Source of the DNA: Rhodothermales bacterium
Lineage (GTDB): Bacteria; Bacteroidota; Rhodothermia; Rhodothermales; Bin80
Assembly: GCA_022822185.1 (NCBI GenBank)
Contig: JAJECE010000050.1
Coordinates: 85,129 to 149,128, forward strand
DNA length: 64,000 nt
Reading direction: 5' to 3'
Every line of letters begins with the position of its first letter. Position 1 is the first letter of the stretch. The notes below the pieces were generated by a model. It was not told the DNA's origin. It did not search any database and worked only from the letters and a program-made list of their open reading frames with translations. The translations under genes were made by a program, and so were the position numbers. Positions 53,577 to 62,631 of this stretch are shown piece after piece.

Positions 53577-54935
53577 ATGGACGCAATCAAACTGCCGCAA
53601 TCGGAATCCGAAGGCAGTTTGTTTGTGTATCTGGAGACCTACGGATGCCAGATGAATGTATCTGACTCCGAAATCGTCGCGTCCGTCCTGCGCAGCGCGG
53701 GGTACGGGCTCACGCATGATCCTCTCCAGGCAGATGTTGTACTACTGAATACATGCGCAATCCGGGAGAATGCGGAGCAGCGGGTCCGGCGGCGCCTTGA
53801 GTTTTTTCGTGCACGCAAGCGCAAGCGTAATCCTGATCTAAAGATCGGGGTCCTCGGCTGTATGGCGGAACGCCTGCGTCACAGGCTTCTGGAACAGGAA
53901 CGTCTGGTCGATATCGTCATCGGGCCGGATGCCTACCGGGACCTGCCCCGCCTGCTGCGCCAGGTTGAGGAAACGGGGCAGAGCGCGGTCAATGTTCAGT
54001 TGTCCCGCGAAGAGACCTATGCGGATATTGCGCCGGTGCGATACGATTCTAACGGGGTCAGTGCATTTGTCTCCATCATGCGGGGATGCGATAATATGTG
54101 TGCGTTTTGCGTGGTTCCCTTTACGCGCGGCCGTGAGCGCAGCCGGAATGCCGCCACTGTTGTTCAGGAATGTCAGGAACTCCTGGATGCCGGGTATAGG
54201 GAAGTGACTCTGCTGGGGCAGAATGTAAACTCGTACAGGGACGGCCCCGTAGATTTTGCAACCCTGGTCTATCGGGTCAGTCTGCTTTCTCCGCAACTGC
54301 GTATCCGCTATTCGACCAGCCATCCAAAAGACTGCTCCGAAGCGCTCCTGGAAGTCCACAGAGAGCGCCCGAATGTGTGCAATTTTATCCATCTACCGGT
54401 GCAGCACGGTAATTCAGAGGTTCTGCAGCGCATGCGTAGAGGCTATTCTGCCGAAGAGTATCGTGAACTCATTGAACGCGCACGAAGAATCTGTCCGGAT
54501 GTGTCACTCTCCACCGATATTATTGCAGGGTTTTGCGGGGAGACTGAAGCAGAGCATCAGGATACCCTCTCCCTGATGGAGGAGATTCAGTATGATCATG
54601 CCTTCATGTTTATGTACTCGGAGCGCCCGGATACGTATGCAGCGCGCAAGTACACCGACGACATTCCTGAAGAGACCAAAAAACGCCGTTTAAGTGAAAT
54701 CATCACTCTCCAGAATTCAATTTCCCGCCGAAGAAACGAAATGGAAATCGGACGCACGCATACCGTACTGGTGGAAGGTGCCAGTAAGCGCAATCCCGAA
54801 CAACTGTGCGGACGTACCGATACAAACAAGATGGTCATCTTTGATCAAGGCACACTTCAGGCCGGAATGTACGCGAATGTAAAGATCAAAGGGTGCACCT
54901 CTGCGACTCTCTTTGGCGAGGTTCTCTCTGGTTGA
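53577..54935 (+). CDS. miaB: tRNA-2-methylthio-N6-dimethylallyladenosine synthase
   Basis: 452 residues from the ATG at 53577; a GTG ten codons earlier is possible. The N-terminal methylthiotransferase domain has C24, C60 and C95 ([27 protein letters not shown]). The radical SAM motif is C171-x3-C175-x2-C178 ([13 protein letters not shown]), and the C-terminal TRAM domain is at about 385-450. Two [4Fe-4S] clusters allow methylthiolation of i6A37 in tRNA. It begins a tightly spaced run of genes to anmK; the next gene starts 22 bp later. Confidence 0.96.
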   Translation: MDAIKLPQSESEGSLFVYLETYGCQMNVSDSEIVASVLRSAGYGLTHDPLQADVVLLNTCAIRENAEQRVRRRLEFFRARKRKRNPDLKIGVLGCMAERLRHRLLEQERLVDIVIGPDAYRDLPRLLRQVEETGQSAVNVQLSREETYADIAPVRYDSNGVSAFVSIMRGCDNMCAFCVVPFTRGRERSRNAATVVQECQELLDAGYREVTLLGQNVNSYRDGPVDFATLVYRVSLLSPQLRIRYSTSHPKDCSEALLEVHRERPNVCNFIHLPVQHGNSEVLQRMRRGYSAEEYRELIERARRICPDVSLSTDIIAGFCGETEAEHQDTLSLMEEIQYDHAFMFMYSERPDTYAARKYTDDIPEETKKRRLSEIITLQNSISRRRNEMEIGRTHTVLVEGASKRNPEQLCGRTDTNKMVIFDQGTLQAGMYANVKIKGCTSATLFGEVLSG

Positions 54936-54957
54936 GTGAGCAAGGAATCCCGAATCT

Positions 54958-56193
54958 ATGGATCGAAAAACCGTACAAGACCGATTTGGAATCATTGGGG
55001 AATCCCCTGGGATTCACCATGTCATCGACCGGGTCCGTCAGGTTGCACGGACGGACATCTCTGTCCTGATTGAGGGAGAGAGTGGCGTTGGCAAGGAGCT
55101 GATTGCACAGGCGATCCACGAATTGTCCCTGCGCCGGCATAAAGCACTCAAGGTCATTAATACGGGGGCAATCCCCGAGGGATTGATTGAGTCTGAACTC
55201 TTCGGTGCAGAGAAAGGAGCCTACACGGGGGCTACTGAACGCCGGCGCGGCCTCTTTGAGGAGGCAGACGGCGGGACGATCTTTCTGGATGAAATTGGCG
55301 AAATGCCGCAGCCGACCCAGGTGCGACTGCTTCGCGTGCTGGAGTCCGGCACTTTTAACCGCGTTGGATCTACGACTATTCAGCGTACGGATGCACGTGT
55401 TGTGGCAGCAACGAACAAGAATCTGGGCAGTGAAGTAACCGATGGCCGGTTTCGGGAAGACCTCTACTACCGCCTGAGCACCGTGATCATTCACATCCCC
55501 CCACTGCGTGAGCGCAAGGAAGACATCCGATTGATCTTTGATGCGTTCCTGTATTCGTCCAGTCAGAAATATCAATCTCCCCGCCGCGTATTGTCGGCGG
55601 CCGCCTACGAGCTTCTTGAGTCATATTCGTGGCCTGGAAATGTACGGGAACTGCGGAATGTGGCCGATCAGGTCGTTGTCCTGCACCGTGGTGCCGATGT
55701 GGATGCAGACGACATCCGTCCTTTTTTGCGCGGCATCACTGCCAACCGTCCCTCAACCTCAATCATGCGGGTAAATGGGGAGACCCCAACCGGCAGTGAA
55801 TCTTCCCCCGAATTGAAAGTGATCTACCGGGCATTACTGGAAATTCGCCAGGATATTCAGGATCTGCGCAAAGATGTAGGTCAGGTATTTCGTGAACATC
55901 TTCCCGGCAGTAAGCCGGGTCCACAGTATGCCGAGGAGGTGCAGGTTCAACGCCCTGCCTTGCCGATGCTTCCTGAACCCAAGACGGAGAAGAACCTGGA
56001 TGGGGTGGCGTACGAAGTAGAAGAGGAACCGGAGGACGAACCGCTGCCAACCATTGAGGAGGCCGAACAAAAGCTGATCATGAAGGCCATGGAGAAATTT
56101 GGCGGAAACCGTAAGGAATCTGCGAAGGCACTCGGGATCAGTTACCGCACCCTGTACCGTAAGCTTAAGGAACTGGATGAGGACCCGGGCTAA
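54958..56193 (+). CDS. Sigma-54-dependent transcriptional activator (no receiver domain)
   Basis: 411 residues. The AAA+ domain begins almost at once: Walker A GESGVGKE at 40-47, the sigma-54 contact motif GAYTGA at 87-92, Walker [12 protein letters not shown] at 105-115, and the arginine fingers in [10 protein letters not shown]. After a linker (about 250-360, with an LPxLPE-like stretch) is a Fis-type HTH ([35 protein letters not shown]). It lacks a response-regulator or other sensory domain, so its control is through partners or level. In relatives this gene precedes lptE, as here, where the two overlap by 17 bp. Confidence 0.93.
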   Translation: MDRKTVQDRFGIIGESPGIHHVIDRVRQVARTDISVLIEGESGVGKELIAQAIHELSLRRHKALKVINTGAIPEGLIESELFGAEKGAYTGATERRRGLFEEADGGTIFLDEIGEMPQPTQVRLLRVLESGTFNRVGSTTIQRTDARVVAATNKNLGSEVTDGRFREDLYYRLSTVIIHIPPLRERKEDIRLIFDAFLYSSSQKYQSPRRVLSAAAYELLESYSWPGNVRELRNVADQVVVLHRGADVDADDIRPFLRGITANRPSTSIMRVNGETPTGSESSPELKVIYRALLEIRQDIQDLRKDVGQVFREHLPGSKPGPQYAEEVQVQRPALPMLPEPKTEKNLDGVAYEVEEEPEDEPLPTIEEAEQKLIMKAMEKFGGNRKESAKALGISYRTLYRKLKELDEDPG

Positions 56194-56686
56194 TCTGGTA
56201 TTATTGGCTGGGATTGCCTTTTTTCTACAGGGATGTTCCTATTACAGCTTCAGCGGTGTAAGTATTCCTGCGCACCTGAACACCATTGCCATCCCGCTTG
56301 CTGAAGACCAAAGTGTCGGTCCGCTCACACTTCTGGATGAGTCTCTGACGGAATTCTTGATTGAGCGGTTTGTCCAGCAGACACGACTGAGTTTGGTTGA
56401 AGGTGAAACGGAGGCCGATCTCTTGCTTACCGCCCAGATTACCCGGTATGTGAATGCGCCAACTTCGGTGACCGGGCAGGAGCGTGCTCAGTACAACCGG
56501 GTGTCCATCTCGGTTGCGGCCCAGTATGCGAATCAGATAGATGAGGATGTATTGGAGCGGACCTTCAGTGGCTTTGACGATTATGATGCGCTGGAGGGTG
56601 GGTTGGAGGCAGAAGAATCTGCTGCGTTGGCTGCGCTTGAGAATATTGCAGATGATCTTTTCACGGCGGCAACCTCCGACTGGTAA
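56177..56686 (+). CDS. lptE: LPS assembly lipoprotein LptE
   Basis: 169 residues from the ATG at 56177; a start further up would run inside the HTH gene. The lipobox FLQGC makes Cys20 the lipidated residue. The mature part has the Bacteroidota LptE pattern: YYSFSGVSIPAHLNTIAIP, LTEFLIERFVQQTRLSLV, LLLTAQITRYVNAPT and VSISVAAQYANQ. It plugs the LptD barrel in the outer membrane and helps deliver lipopolysaccharide. It overlaps the regulator by 17 bp and the next gene by 1 bp. Confidence 0.9.
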   Translation: MRTRANLVLLAGIAFFLQGCSYYSFSGVSIPAHLNTIAIPLAEDQSVGPLTLLDESLTEFLIERFVQQTRLSLVEGETEADLLLTAQITRYVNAPTSVTGQERAQYNRVSISVAAQYANQIDEDVLERTFSGFDDYDALEGGLEAEESAALAALENIADDLFTAATSDW

Positions 56687-58122
56687 TGATCAGCCTTGCC
56701 ATATTGTATGCGGGCGCTATGCTTGTGCTTGCCTTCTATGGGGTTAACCTGCTGTGGATGGCAGTCATGGTTGCCCGCAATGGAACGCCGGATCCCGTTC
56801 CGCCGCCAAATCCGAACCGCAATGGTTCCTTGCCGCGGGTGACTATCCAAATCCCGCTTTATAACGAAGCCGGGGTCGCCAGGCGAGTGATTGATGCCTG
56901 CGCAGCCATTCAATATCCCCGTGACCGGTTACAGATACAGGTTCTGGACGATTCATCGGACGAAACCGTTGGAATTTCCCGTCAGGCGGTTGCTGACTGG
57001 CGTGCAAAGGGGCTCAACATCTCTCATATCCAGCGCTCCCATCGTAAGGGCTATAAAGCAGGGGCATTGGAGAATGGTTTGAAGTCAGCAGACGGAGACC
57101 TGATTGCAATTTTTGATGCAGATTTTGTCCCGCCGGAAGATTTTTTGCTTTCTCTGGTACCCTACATGGAAGAAGATGACCTGGGGATGATCCAGACACG
57201 CTGGGGTCACATAAATGCTCATTCCTCGCTACTTACTCAAGTGCAGGCATGGTCTCTTGACACGCATTTCGCCATTGAGCATGTTGTACGCAGCGCCTCG
57301 GGCTGTTTTATTAATTTCAATGGAACAGCGGGGCTCTGGAGGCGGCGCTGTATCACCGAAGCAGGGGGATGGCAGGGGGACACGCTGGCGGAGGATCTGG
57401 ATTTGAGTTACAGGGCGCAGTTGAAGGGATGGAAGTTTATATATCTCCATAAACTGGAGTCTCCTGCGGAACTACCGGAGACCCTGGGTGCGTTGAGGGT
57501 TCAGCAAAGCCGCTGGGCAAAAGGGACTGCAGAGACGGCCCGCAAACTGCTTCGCCCGCTGTGGCAGGCATCCGTCCCGCTCAGAACGAAGATTCAGGGA
57601 ACCATCCATCTGACCGCGCACGCGGTGTATCCCTGCCTGTTTCTTGCCGCCCTTCTTCACCCGCTTCTTCTATTCTGGCAGACCCGTGGATTCGGCCCTG
57701 GAGAAACCTATTTTGGACTTATGGGCTTCGGACTGGTCGGTCTGCTGGGTTTTTTTCTTGCACAGACGTTTGCTCAGCGTCAACTCTATCCGGACTGGAA
57801 GCGTCGTATGCGATTTTTCCCAATTTTCATGGCAGGATCCATGGGCCTTGCAGTGAGCAATACAAAAGCCGTCTGGGATGCGCTCAGACGATTCCATATC
57901 CCCTTTGAACGGACACCAAAGACAAAAGGGAAGTATCGTGTCCGAAGGCCGAAACTGGTGATCACATTTGAAACCGTGATGGCCGTATATTCCCTTACAG
58001 GGCTCTGCTTTCTGCTGTGGGAGGGGATCTGGGCGGCCGCAGGATTCCAGATGATATTTTCGCTGTCGTATATATTTGTAACCCGATACAATCTTCTTGA
58101 ACTTCGCACGCAGCCGTTATGA
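56686..58122 (+). CDS. Processive glycosyltransferase, family 2 (cellulose synthase-like)
   Basis: 478 residues. An N-terminal membrane helix (LAILYAGAMLVLAFYGVNLLWMAVMV) precedes the GT2 domain: VLDDSSDE (first Asp pair), FDADFVPP (DxD), TLAEDLDLSYR (acceptor-site Asp), and QQSRWAKG (QxxRW signature of processive enzymes). Four to five C-terminal helices complete it. It should use a nucleotide sugar to extend a beta-linked polymer or glycan across the inner membrane. There is no PilZ domain. Start codon ATG overlaps the lptE stop (TAATG). Its place between lptE and a small TPR gene suggests an envelope glycan. Confidence 0.88.
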   Translation: MISLAILYAGAMLVLAFYGVNLLWMAVMVARNGTPDPVPPPNPNRNGSLPRVTIQIPLYNEAGVARRVIDACAAIQYPRDRLQIQVLDDSSDETVGISRQAVADWRAKGLNISHIQRSHRKGYKAGALENGLKSADGDLIAIFDADFVPPEDFLLSLVPYMEEDDLGMIQTRWGHINAHSSLLTQVQAWSLDTHFAIEHVVRSASGCFINFNGTAGLWRRRCITEAGGWQGDTLAEDLDLSYRAQLKGWKFIYLHKLESPAELPETLGALRVQQSRWAKGTAETARKLLRPLWQASVPLRTKIQGTIHLTAHAVYPCLFLAALLHPLLLFWQTRGFGPGETYFGLMGFGLVGLLGFFLAQTFAQRQLYPDWKRRMRFFPIFMAGSMGLAVSNTKAVWDALRRFHIPFERTPKTKGKYRVRRPKLVITFETVMAVYSLTGLCFLLWEGIWAAAGFQMIFSLSYIFVTRYNLLELRTQPL

Positions 58123-58691
58123 ACACACTCACCCTTTTTGATGCCTTAATAATGATTGATAAAGGCCGCGCATCCGAGACCATAGAGCAACTCCGGGAAA
58201 TGCGCCTTCATTATCCTGAAGATATATTGACGAATTACGTCCTGGGGCATGCGTTGGATGTGTGCAACCAGCATACCCGCGCAAACTCTGTCTGGGAAAC
58301 TGCAAGTTCGCTGAGTTCCGAGGACAGGATTCTAAGGAAGATGAAACTGCCGGACGGGGTGAATGTCTTCACCCATACAGAGCGTTTACAGAGTGGGCTA
58401 AACGAGATTTTTGGAGAGACAGATGAAATTCAAACTCTGATTCAGCAGCTTGATTCTTCGGATCGGACAAATTTTGAGGTGGTCCTTGATGATGACGAAC
58501 CCCTGGAAGAATTTTCGGACGATGATCCGGTGACCGAGACGTTTGCCCGTATCCTGTCCACACAGAAAAAATACTCTGAAGCTGCGGCCGTCTACCGGTC
58601 CCTCAGCGAACAGAATCCACACGAAAAAGAGCGCCTGCTCGGTGAAGCAGAAAAAATGGACCAACTGGCACAGTCGGGATCGGGCAAGTGA
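58119..58691 (+). CDS. TPR-like protein
   Basis: 190 residues. The first about 60 (LTLFDALIMIDKGRASETIEQLREMRLHYPED) and last about 50 (TETFARILSTQKKYSEAAAVYRSLSEQNPHEKERLL) look like TPR or helical hairpins, with an acidic middle (VVLDDDEPLEEFSDDDP). There is no signal peptide, so it is probably a cytoplasmic adaptor. In relatives of this phylum short TPR genes of this kind accompany lptE and secretion genes. It overlaps the GT2 gene by 4 bp and anmK by 4 bp (GTGA), within one operon. Confidence 0.75.
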   Translation: MNTLTLFDALIMIDKGRASETIEQLREMRLHYPEDILTNYVLGHALDVCNQHTRANSVWETASSLSSEDRILRKMKLPDGVNVFTHTERLQSGLNEIFGETDEIQTLIQQLDSSDRTNFEVVLDDDEPLEEFSDDDPVTETFARILSTQKKYSEAAAVYRSLSEQNPHEKERLLGEAEKMDQLAQSGSGK

Positions 58692-59866
58692 TCATCCAAC
58701 GAAATCGTCGCCGTGTCGCCGGTGTGATGAGCGGCACCTCTCTGGATGGGATCGATGTCGCAATTTCGACGCTTGAGGGGCATGGGCGAAGCCTCACGAT
58801 CAAAAACTGGTACGGAGCGACGTATTCGTTCCCGGAAGAACTGCGAAACGCTCTGAAGCGGGCTGCTAGTCAGGAGTCAATCAGTGTCGTGGAATTCAGT
58901 CAATTGAATGTACGATTGGCACACGAATATGCCCAAACGGTGAGGTGTACAGTTGAGGCACATGGAGAAAAGGTGGATCAGCTTGATCTGGTGGGATGCC
59001 ACGGCCAGACGATCCGCCATCTCCCTGATCAGGTTGTGGTTGCCGGCAAAGAGATCTCTTCTACACTTCAGATTGGCGACCCTTCTACGATTGCACAATT
59101 ACTGGGGGTACCGGTGATAGGAGATTTTCGGATGGCCGATATGGCATGTGGAGGGCAGGGGGCTCCCCTGGTTCCGTACTTTGATTATGTGATCTTTACG
59201 CACGATACGGAAACCCGTGGCTGCCTCAATATTGGCGGTGTGGCAAATCTGACGATTCTGCCTCCGAATGCCCGGGCTGAGCAGGTCTATGGTTTTGATA
59301 CGGGGCCCGGCAACATGATTATAGATACCCTGTGTCGTCGGTGTCTGAACATACCTTTTGACGAAGGGGGGCGTATTGCAAAATCCGGCACCGTGAATGA
59401 GTACCTGCTTTCGAAATTATTGTGTGATCCTTATTTCTCTGCCGCCCCGCCCAAGTCAACGGGGCGTGAATATCTCAGTCACGCATTTCTGCAGCGCTTC
59501 CTAGATCCTGCCAGTCAGATGTCATCGGAGGATCTGATTGCTACGGCGACTGCTTTAACCGCTGCATCCATCTGGCAGGCCTGTGAATCATTTATACAGC
59601 CAACGCATTCGCTTGACCGGCTCATCCTGTCTGGCGGCGGCGCTCACAACCGGACGCTGATCGACCTGCTTGGAGATTATTTCGCACAGGGCGGGACTCC
59701 CGTGCTTATGGAGACATCCGACCTGCACGGAGTGGATTCTGACGGTAAAGAGGCTCTTTGCTTTGCGGTCTTGGCTCATGAGAGTGCAAACGGTATCCCA
59801 ACCAATATCCCATCCGTCACCGGTGCTGCCCGCCCCGCCGTACTTGGCAAAATCTGCGTCCCATGA
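58688..59866 (+). CDS. anmK: Anhydro-N-acetylmuramic acid kinase
   Basis: 392 residues. GTG start overlapping the previous stop. Motifs: GVMSGTSLDGIDVAIS at the start, GCHGQTIRHLP, LGVPVIGDFRMADMACGGQGAPLVP, LNIGGVANLT, FDTGPGNMIID and LSGGGAHNRTL. It phosphorylates and opens 1,6-anhydroMurNAc released from peptidoglycan turnover, giving MurNAc-6-P for recycling. It ends the miaB operon. A short hairpin lies just after its stop. Confidence 0.95.
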   Translation: MIIQRNRRRVAGVMSGTSLDGIDVAISTLEGHGRSLTIKNWYGATYSFPEELRNALKRAASQESISVVEFSQLNVRLAHEYAQTVRCTVEAHGEKVDQLDLVGCHGQTIRHLPDQVVVAGKEISSTLQIGDPSTIAQLLGVPVIGDFRMADMACGGQGAPLVPYFDYVIFTHDTETRGCLNIGGVANLTILPPNARAEQVYGFDTGPGNMIIDTLCRRCLNIPFDEGGRIAKSGTVNEYLLSKLLCDPYFSAAPPKSTGREYLSHAFLQRFLDPASQMSSEDLIATATALTAASIWQACESFIQPTHSLDRLILSGGGAHNRTLIDLLGDYFAQGGTPVLMETSDLHGVDSDGKEALCFAVLAHESANGIPTNIPSVTGAARPAVLGKICVP

Positions 59867-59894
59867 ATCTGGCCTGAACAGAGAGGATGTCGAT

Positions 59895-59915
59895 AGCAAT
59901 AAGAGCGTTATTGCT
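59895..59915. terminator. Hairpin after anmK
   Basis: AGCAATAA (59895-59902) and its complement (59908-59915) with a 5-base loop form an 8-bp stem 29 bp beyond the anmK stop, followed by TATCTTTGG. The U run is weak, so this could be a regulatory site instead. Confidence 0.4.
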
Positions 59916-59939
59916 TATCTTTGGCCAGTTGAACGAGTA

Positions 59940-59959
59940 TTTCCATCTGAATATGGAAA
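59940..59959. promoter_or_regulatory. 20-bp palindrome upstream of the Mod-Res gene
   Basis: TTTCCAT (59940-59946) and ATGGAAA (59953-59959) are perfect inverse copies with a 6-bp gap. It ends 33 bp before the ATG at 59993 and could be an operator for a restriction-modification gene. No regulator gene is adjacent. Confidence 0.4.
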
Positions 59960-59992
59960 GTGACAGTTGGGTTAAAACAAAACTACTATTCC

Positions 59993-61483
59993 ATGAGCAT
60001 TGAACGGATACATCCTAGTGACCCGTTGAGCCAAAGCAAGGATTTGGTTAAGGACAGTATTGAAAAACTGAAGGCCCTCTTCCCACAAATTGTAACCGAA
60101 GACAAAATTGATTTCAACGTTCTCAAGGAAATTCTCGGGGAAGAAGTGGAGCACGGTGAAGAATACTATCGTTTCACTTGGGCTGGGAAAACTCAGGCAA
60201 GGCGGGAAGCACATAAACCATCTACTGGCACATTAATTCCGGTTAAAGAAGAAAGCTTGGACTGGGAGACCACCCAAAATCTATATATTGAAGGGGATAA
60301 CCTGGAGGTGCTCAAGCTTCTTCAGAAAAGTTACGCTGAGAAGGTCAAAATGATCTACATTGATCCTCCTTACAATACTGGGAGCGATTTTGTGTATAAG
60401 GATGATTATGGAGACAATCTCCGAAACTATCAAGAATTTACAGGTCAATTAGATAGTGAAGGGAATAGACTTTCTACCAACTCGGATAGTGACGGACGCT
60501 ACCATTCCAATTGGTTGAATATGATGTATCCTCGGTTAATCTTGGCTAAAAATCTTTTGCGAGATGATGGTGTGATTTTCATTTCAATAGATGAACATGA
60601 AGTCCATAATATCAGATTGTTAATGGAAAATTTGTTTGGGAGAGAAAACCTATTCGCCGAGATGGTAGTTGTCAGGGCCGAGGGAGGCGGTTTGGCAAAG
60701 AAAGTAATCAAGGGACATGACTATCTATTAGTATTTGTCAGATCACAATCTAAGTTTAAAGGTATATATCGACCTAAAGATATAAGGGGGCAAGTAGTGG
60801 AGATAGATAGAAGAAAATTCTGGATAGAAGAAGACTGGTTAAGGGAAGAATTTGGAAAATACGGTACACTTCATTATGAAGATATAGAAGAAGTGAAAGG
60901 AATTGACAAAAAGAATGAAATCGATACAGCAATTGAAGAAGGACTATATGTATTGTTGAAAAAAGGCAAAAAACATATCGTTGGAAGATATAGAGCGTTG
61001 AAAGATAAAATGCATTGGCATATCATTCCCGGGATCAAGTATCAGAGAATAGGTGATTCTCAGTTCTTCAATCAAGAACTTTTCGAAAAAGAAGAACTCT
61101 TCAGATACACAGATGACAGTTCAGTCAGAAGTACTAAGTCTCCTTATGAGTTTGTAGTTTGTGATTCTAAAGTCGAATCAAAACTCACAAAACAGTTTGA
61201 ACAATCTCCAAATGTTACGTTCTATTCTAAACTTCCCAGTTGGTTCAAGATTGACACCCCCTTAGGCACCTATAATCCTGATTGGGTACTGAGTTGGAAG
61301 GACAGAGATCAAGAAAAATTATTTTTCTTTGTTGCCGAGAGCAAGGGCAGTATTAGAAAATCAGATCTTAGAGATAATGAAAAATCAAAGTTCGAATGCG
61401 GGGAGAAACATTTTAAGGCATTAAATTCAGATTCTAAGTTGGTTCTCATAAACGAAATTAAAAATATTGAAGATCAATTCTAA
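59993..61483 (+). CDS. Chimeric type III Mod methyltransferase and Res C-terminal nuclease
   Basis: 496 residues from the ATG at 59993; a GTG at 59960 would add 11. Residues about 1-380 follow the Mod subunit of type III restriction-modification: DPPYNTGSDFVYKDDY (DPPY at 124-127, the catalytic motif of N6-adenine methyltransferases), WLNMMYPRLILAKNLL, IDEHEVHNI and KGHDYLLVFV. The last about 114 (from about 383) instead match the end of Res: SPYEFVVCDSKVE, FYSKLPSWFKIDTP, YNPDW (427-431, with D430) and AESKG (E449, K451), a PD-(D/E)xK nuclease. The Res helicase and the Mod C-terminal part are absent. The DNA is clearly AT-richer than the flanks, as after transfer. Confidence 0.82.
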   Translation: MSIERIHPSDPLSQSKDLVKDSIEKLKALFPQIVTEDKIDFNVLKEILGEEVEHGEEYYRFTWAGKTQARREAHKPSTGTLIPVKEESLDWETTQNLYIEGDNLEVLKLLQKSYAEKVKMIYIDPPYNTGSDFVYKDDYGDNLRNYQEFTGQLDSEGNRLSTNSDSDGRYHSNWLNMMYPRLILAKNLLRDDGVIFISIDEHEVHNIRLLMENLFGRENLFAEMVVVRAEGGGLAKKVIKGHDYLLVFVRSQSKFKGIYRPKDIRGQVVEIDRRKFWIEEDWLREEFGKYGTLHYEDIEEVKGIDKKNEIDTAIEEGLYVLLKKGKKHIVGRYRALKDKMHWHIIPGIKYQRIGDSQFFNQELFEKEELFRYTDDSSVRSTKSPYEFVVCDSKVESKLTKQFEQSPNVTFYSKLPSWFKIDTPLGTYNPDWVLSWKDRDQEKLFFFVAESKGSIRKSDLRDNEKSKFECGEKHFKALNSDSKLVLINEIKNIEDQF

Positions 61484-61544
61484 TAGTTGCTGACTTCAAT
61501 TGTCTGCTTAATCGGTCATTGTATAGATGTGTTTCACGCTGTCT

Positions 61545-62156
61545 CTATGATTCTTCGGAGGAGACCAGATTGCGAAATTCATGATAGGTGTTCGGGCCCG
61601 GCTGTGCCTTTAGCCAATTCCAGGCTTTGAGTACTTCGTCCCTTGGAATGCCTGCGTTGGCTGGATCTGCCCGGAAGTCTGTAATGAAGTTGTTCATTCG
61701 TGCGGAGGGGATCTGAGGCAGACGGCCTCGGGTCTGCATCAGCATGCGCAGGTGCCCGGCTAAGTCACGATAGGTAAAGCGTTCCCGTGCTCCCTGTCTT
61801 TTACGCCTCCAATCATTGAGCCAGTACCATTGCCCCGACCTGTTACGAAGGCCCGGTGCTTCGGCGTGAACCAGTTCCAACAAAAAAGCCTTGGTCTTCT
61901 TGTCCCCGACATAGTTTGTGACTACCGTTTCTTCTCTCAGTAGATCACGCACTGTGCCGGTTTTGCGGGGAGGGACAGGTTTAGGATCCGGTACCTTTCC
62001 CGTCCGCAAATATTCCCGAATCAATTCTTCCAGTTCAAATTTTCGGTGATTCCCGACGGTGATTCCGAGTTCGCGGGCAAAAATGCGCAGGTCAGACACA
62101 TAGAAATACCCGTTGTCAAACTCCTCCATACTCATGTCCCGGTGTAAGACGCTCAT
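61545..62156 (-). CDS. SAP-like domain protein
   Basis: 203 residues from the ATG at 62156; several ATG codons lie in frame at 62156-62177. Residues about 15-60 (FYVSDLRIFARELGITVGNHRKFELEELIREYLRTG) resemble a SAP-like helix-loop-helix for nucleic-acid binding. The rest (FLLELVHAEAPGLR, ERFTYRDLAGHLRMLM, YHEFRNLVSSEES) is helical and unassigned, of the DUF6434 kind. No catalytic motif is seen. It stands between the Mod-Res chimera and the ATPase copies on the minus strand, in an accessory island. No function is proposed. Confidence 0.65.
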   Translation of the reverse strand: MSVLHRDMSMEEFDNGYFYVSDLRIFARELGITVGNHRKFELEELIREYLRTGKVPDPKPVPPRKTGTVRDLLREETVVTNYVGDKKTKAFLLELVHAEAPGLRNRSGQWYWLNDWRRKRQGARERFTYRDLAGHLRMLMQTRGRLPQIPSARMNNFITDFRADPANAGIPRDEVLKAWNWLKAQPGPNTYHEFRNLVSSEES

Positions 62157-62220
62157 GTCCAGATGACTAGGCAACAACTTGAAGTTGCAAAATTTTCATG
62201 ATTGTCTAGCAGCTTCAGCT

Positions 62221-62525
62221 TTATTCTGGGCGGCCACTTAAAAGTTTCCAATCAGAGGGGAGCACGGGCAACGATGCGGAGCAGCGCACCCCTGCCGCGT
62301 CGGGCGCAATCTGGATCAGAAAGGTGGTTCCTTTTCTGGGATCATTCTCCGTCCATTTTACACGCTGCTGGCAACTAATCACTATTCGCTTCTGATCATG
62401 GAAGTATTTTGTTTCGCCCCGGTCTTCTAGATCCAGGTTTGTGTCTACGAAATCACCTATGAGGTATAGTGGCGACTGACGGATAGGACAGAGGATGATT
62501 CCCCAAACAATTTGTTCCGCCGGTC
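62221..62525 (-). pseudogene. Decayed partial copy of the AAA ATPase gene
   Basis: The minus-strand frame reads DFVDTNLDLEDRGETKYFH, VKWTENDPRKGTTFLIQ and then IAPDAAG, which parallels residues 3-55 of the intact ATPase at 62632-63858 and its upstream 5' region. The start codon is lost, and the Walker A region (APGAGKSA) is changed to APDAAGVR and the frame soon ends at a stop (62221-62223). It is a degenerate duplicate of the 5' part of the gene, in the same orientation. Confidence 0.8.
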
Positions 62526-62631
62526 CAATGGGGAAAGGGGCAACGGTCGCAGGGAACAGGAGCAGTTATCGCTCCATTTCATGGTCAGAATCGGTTGGAG
62601 GGACAAGGTCAAGATTAAACTCCTTCGATGT
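62526..62631. other. Gap between the pseudogene and the ATPase
   Basis: About 100 bp, no feature supported. Short plus-strand frames across this part are shadows. Confidence 0.4.
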
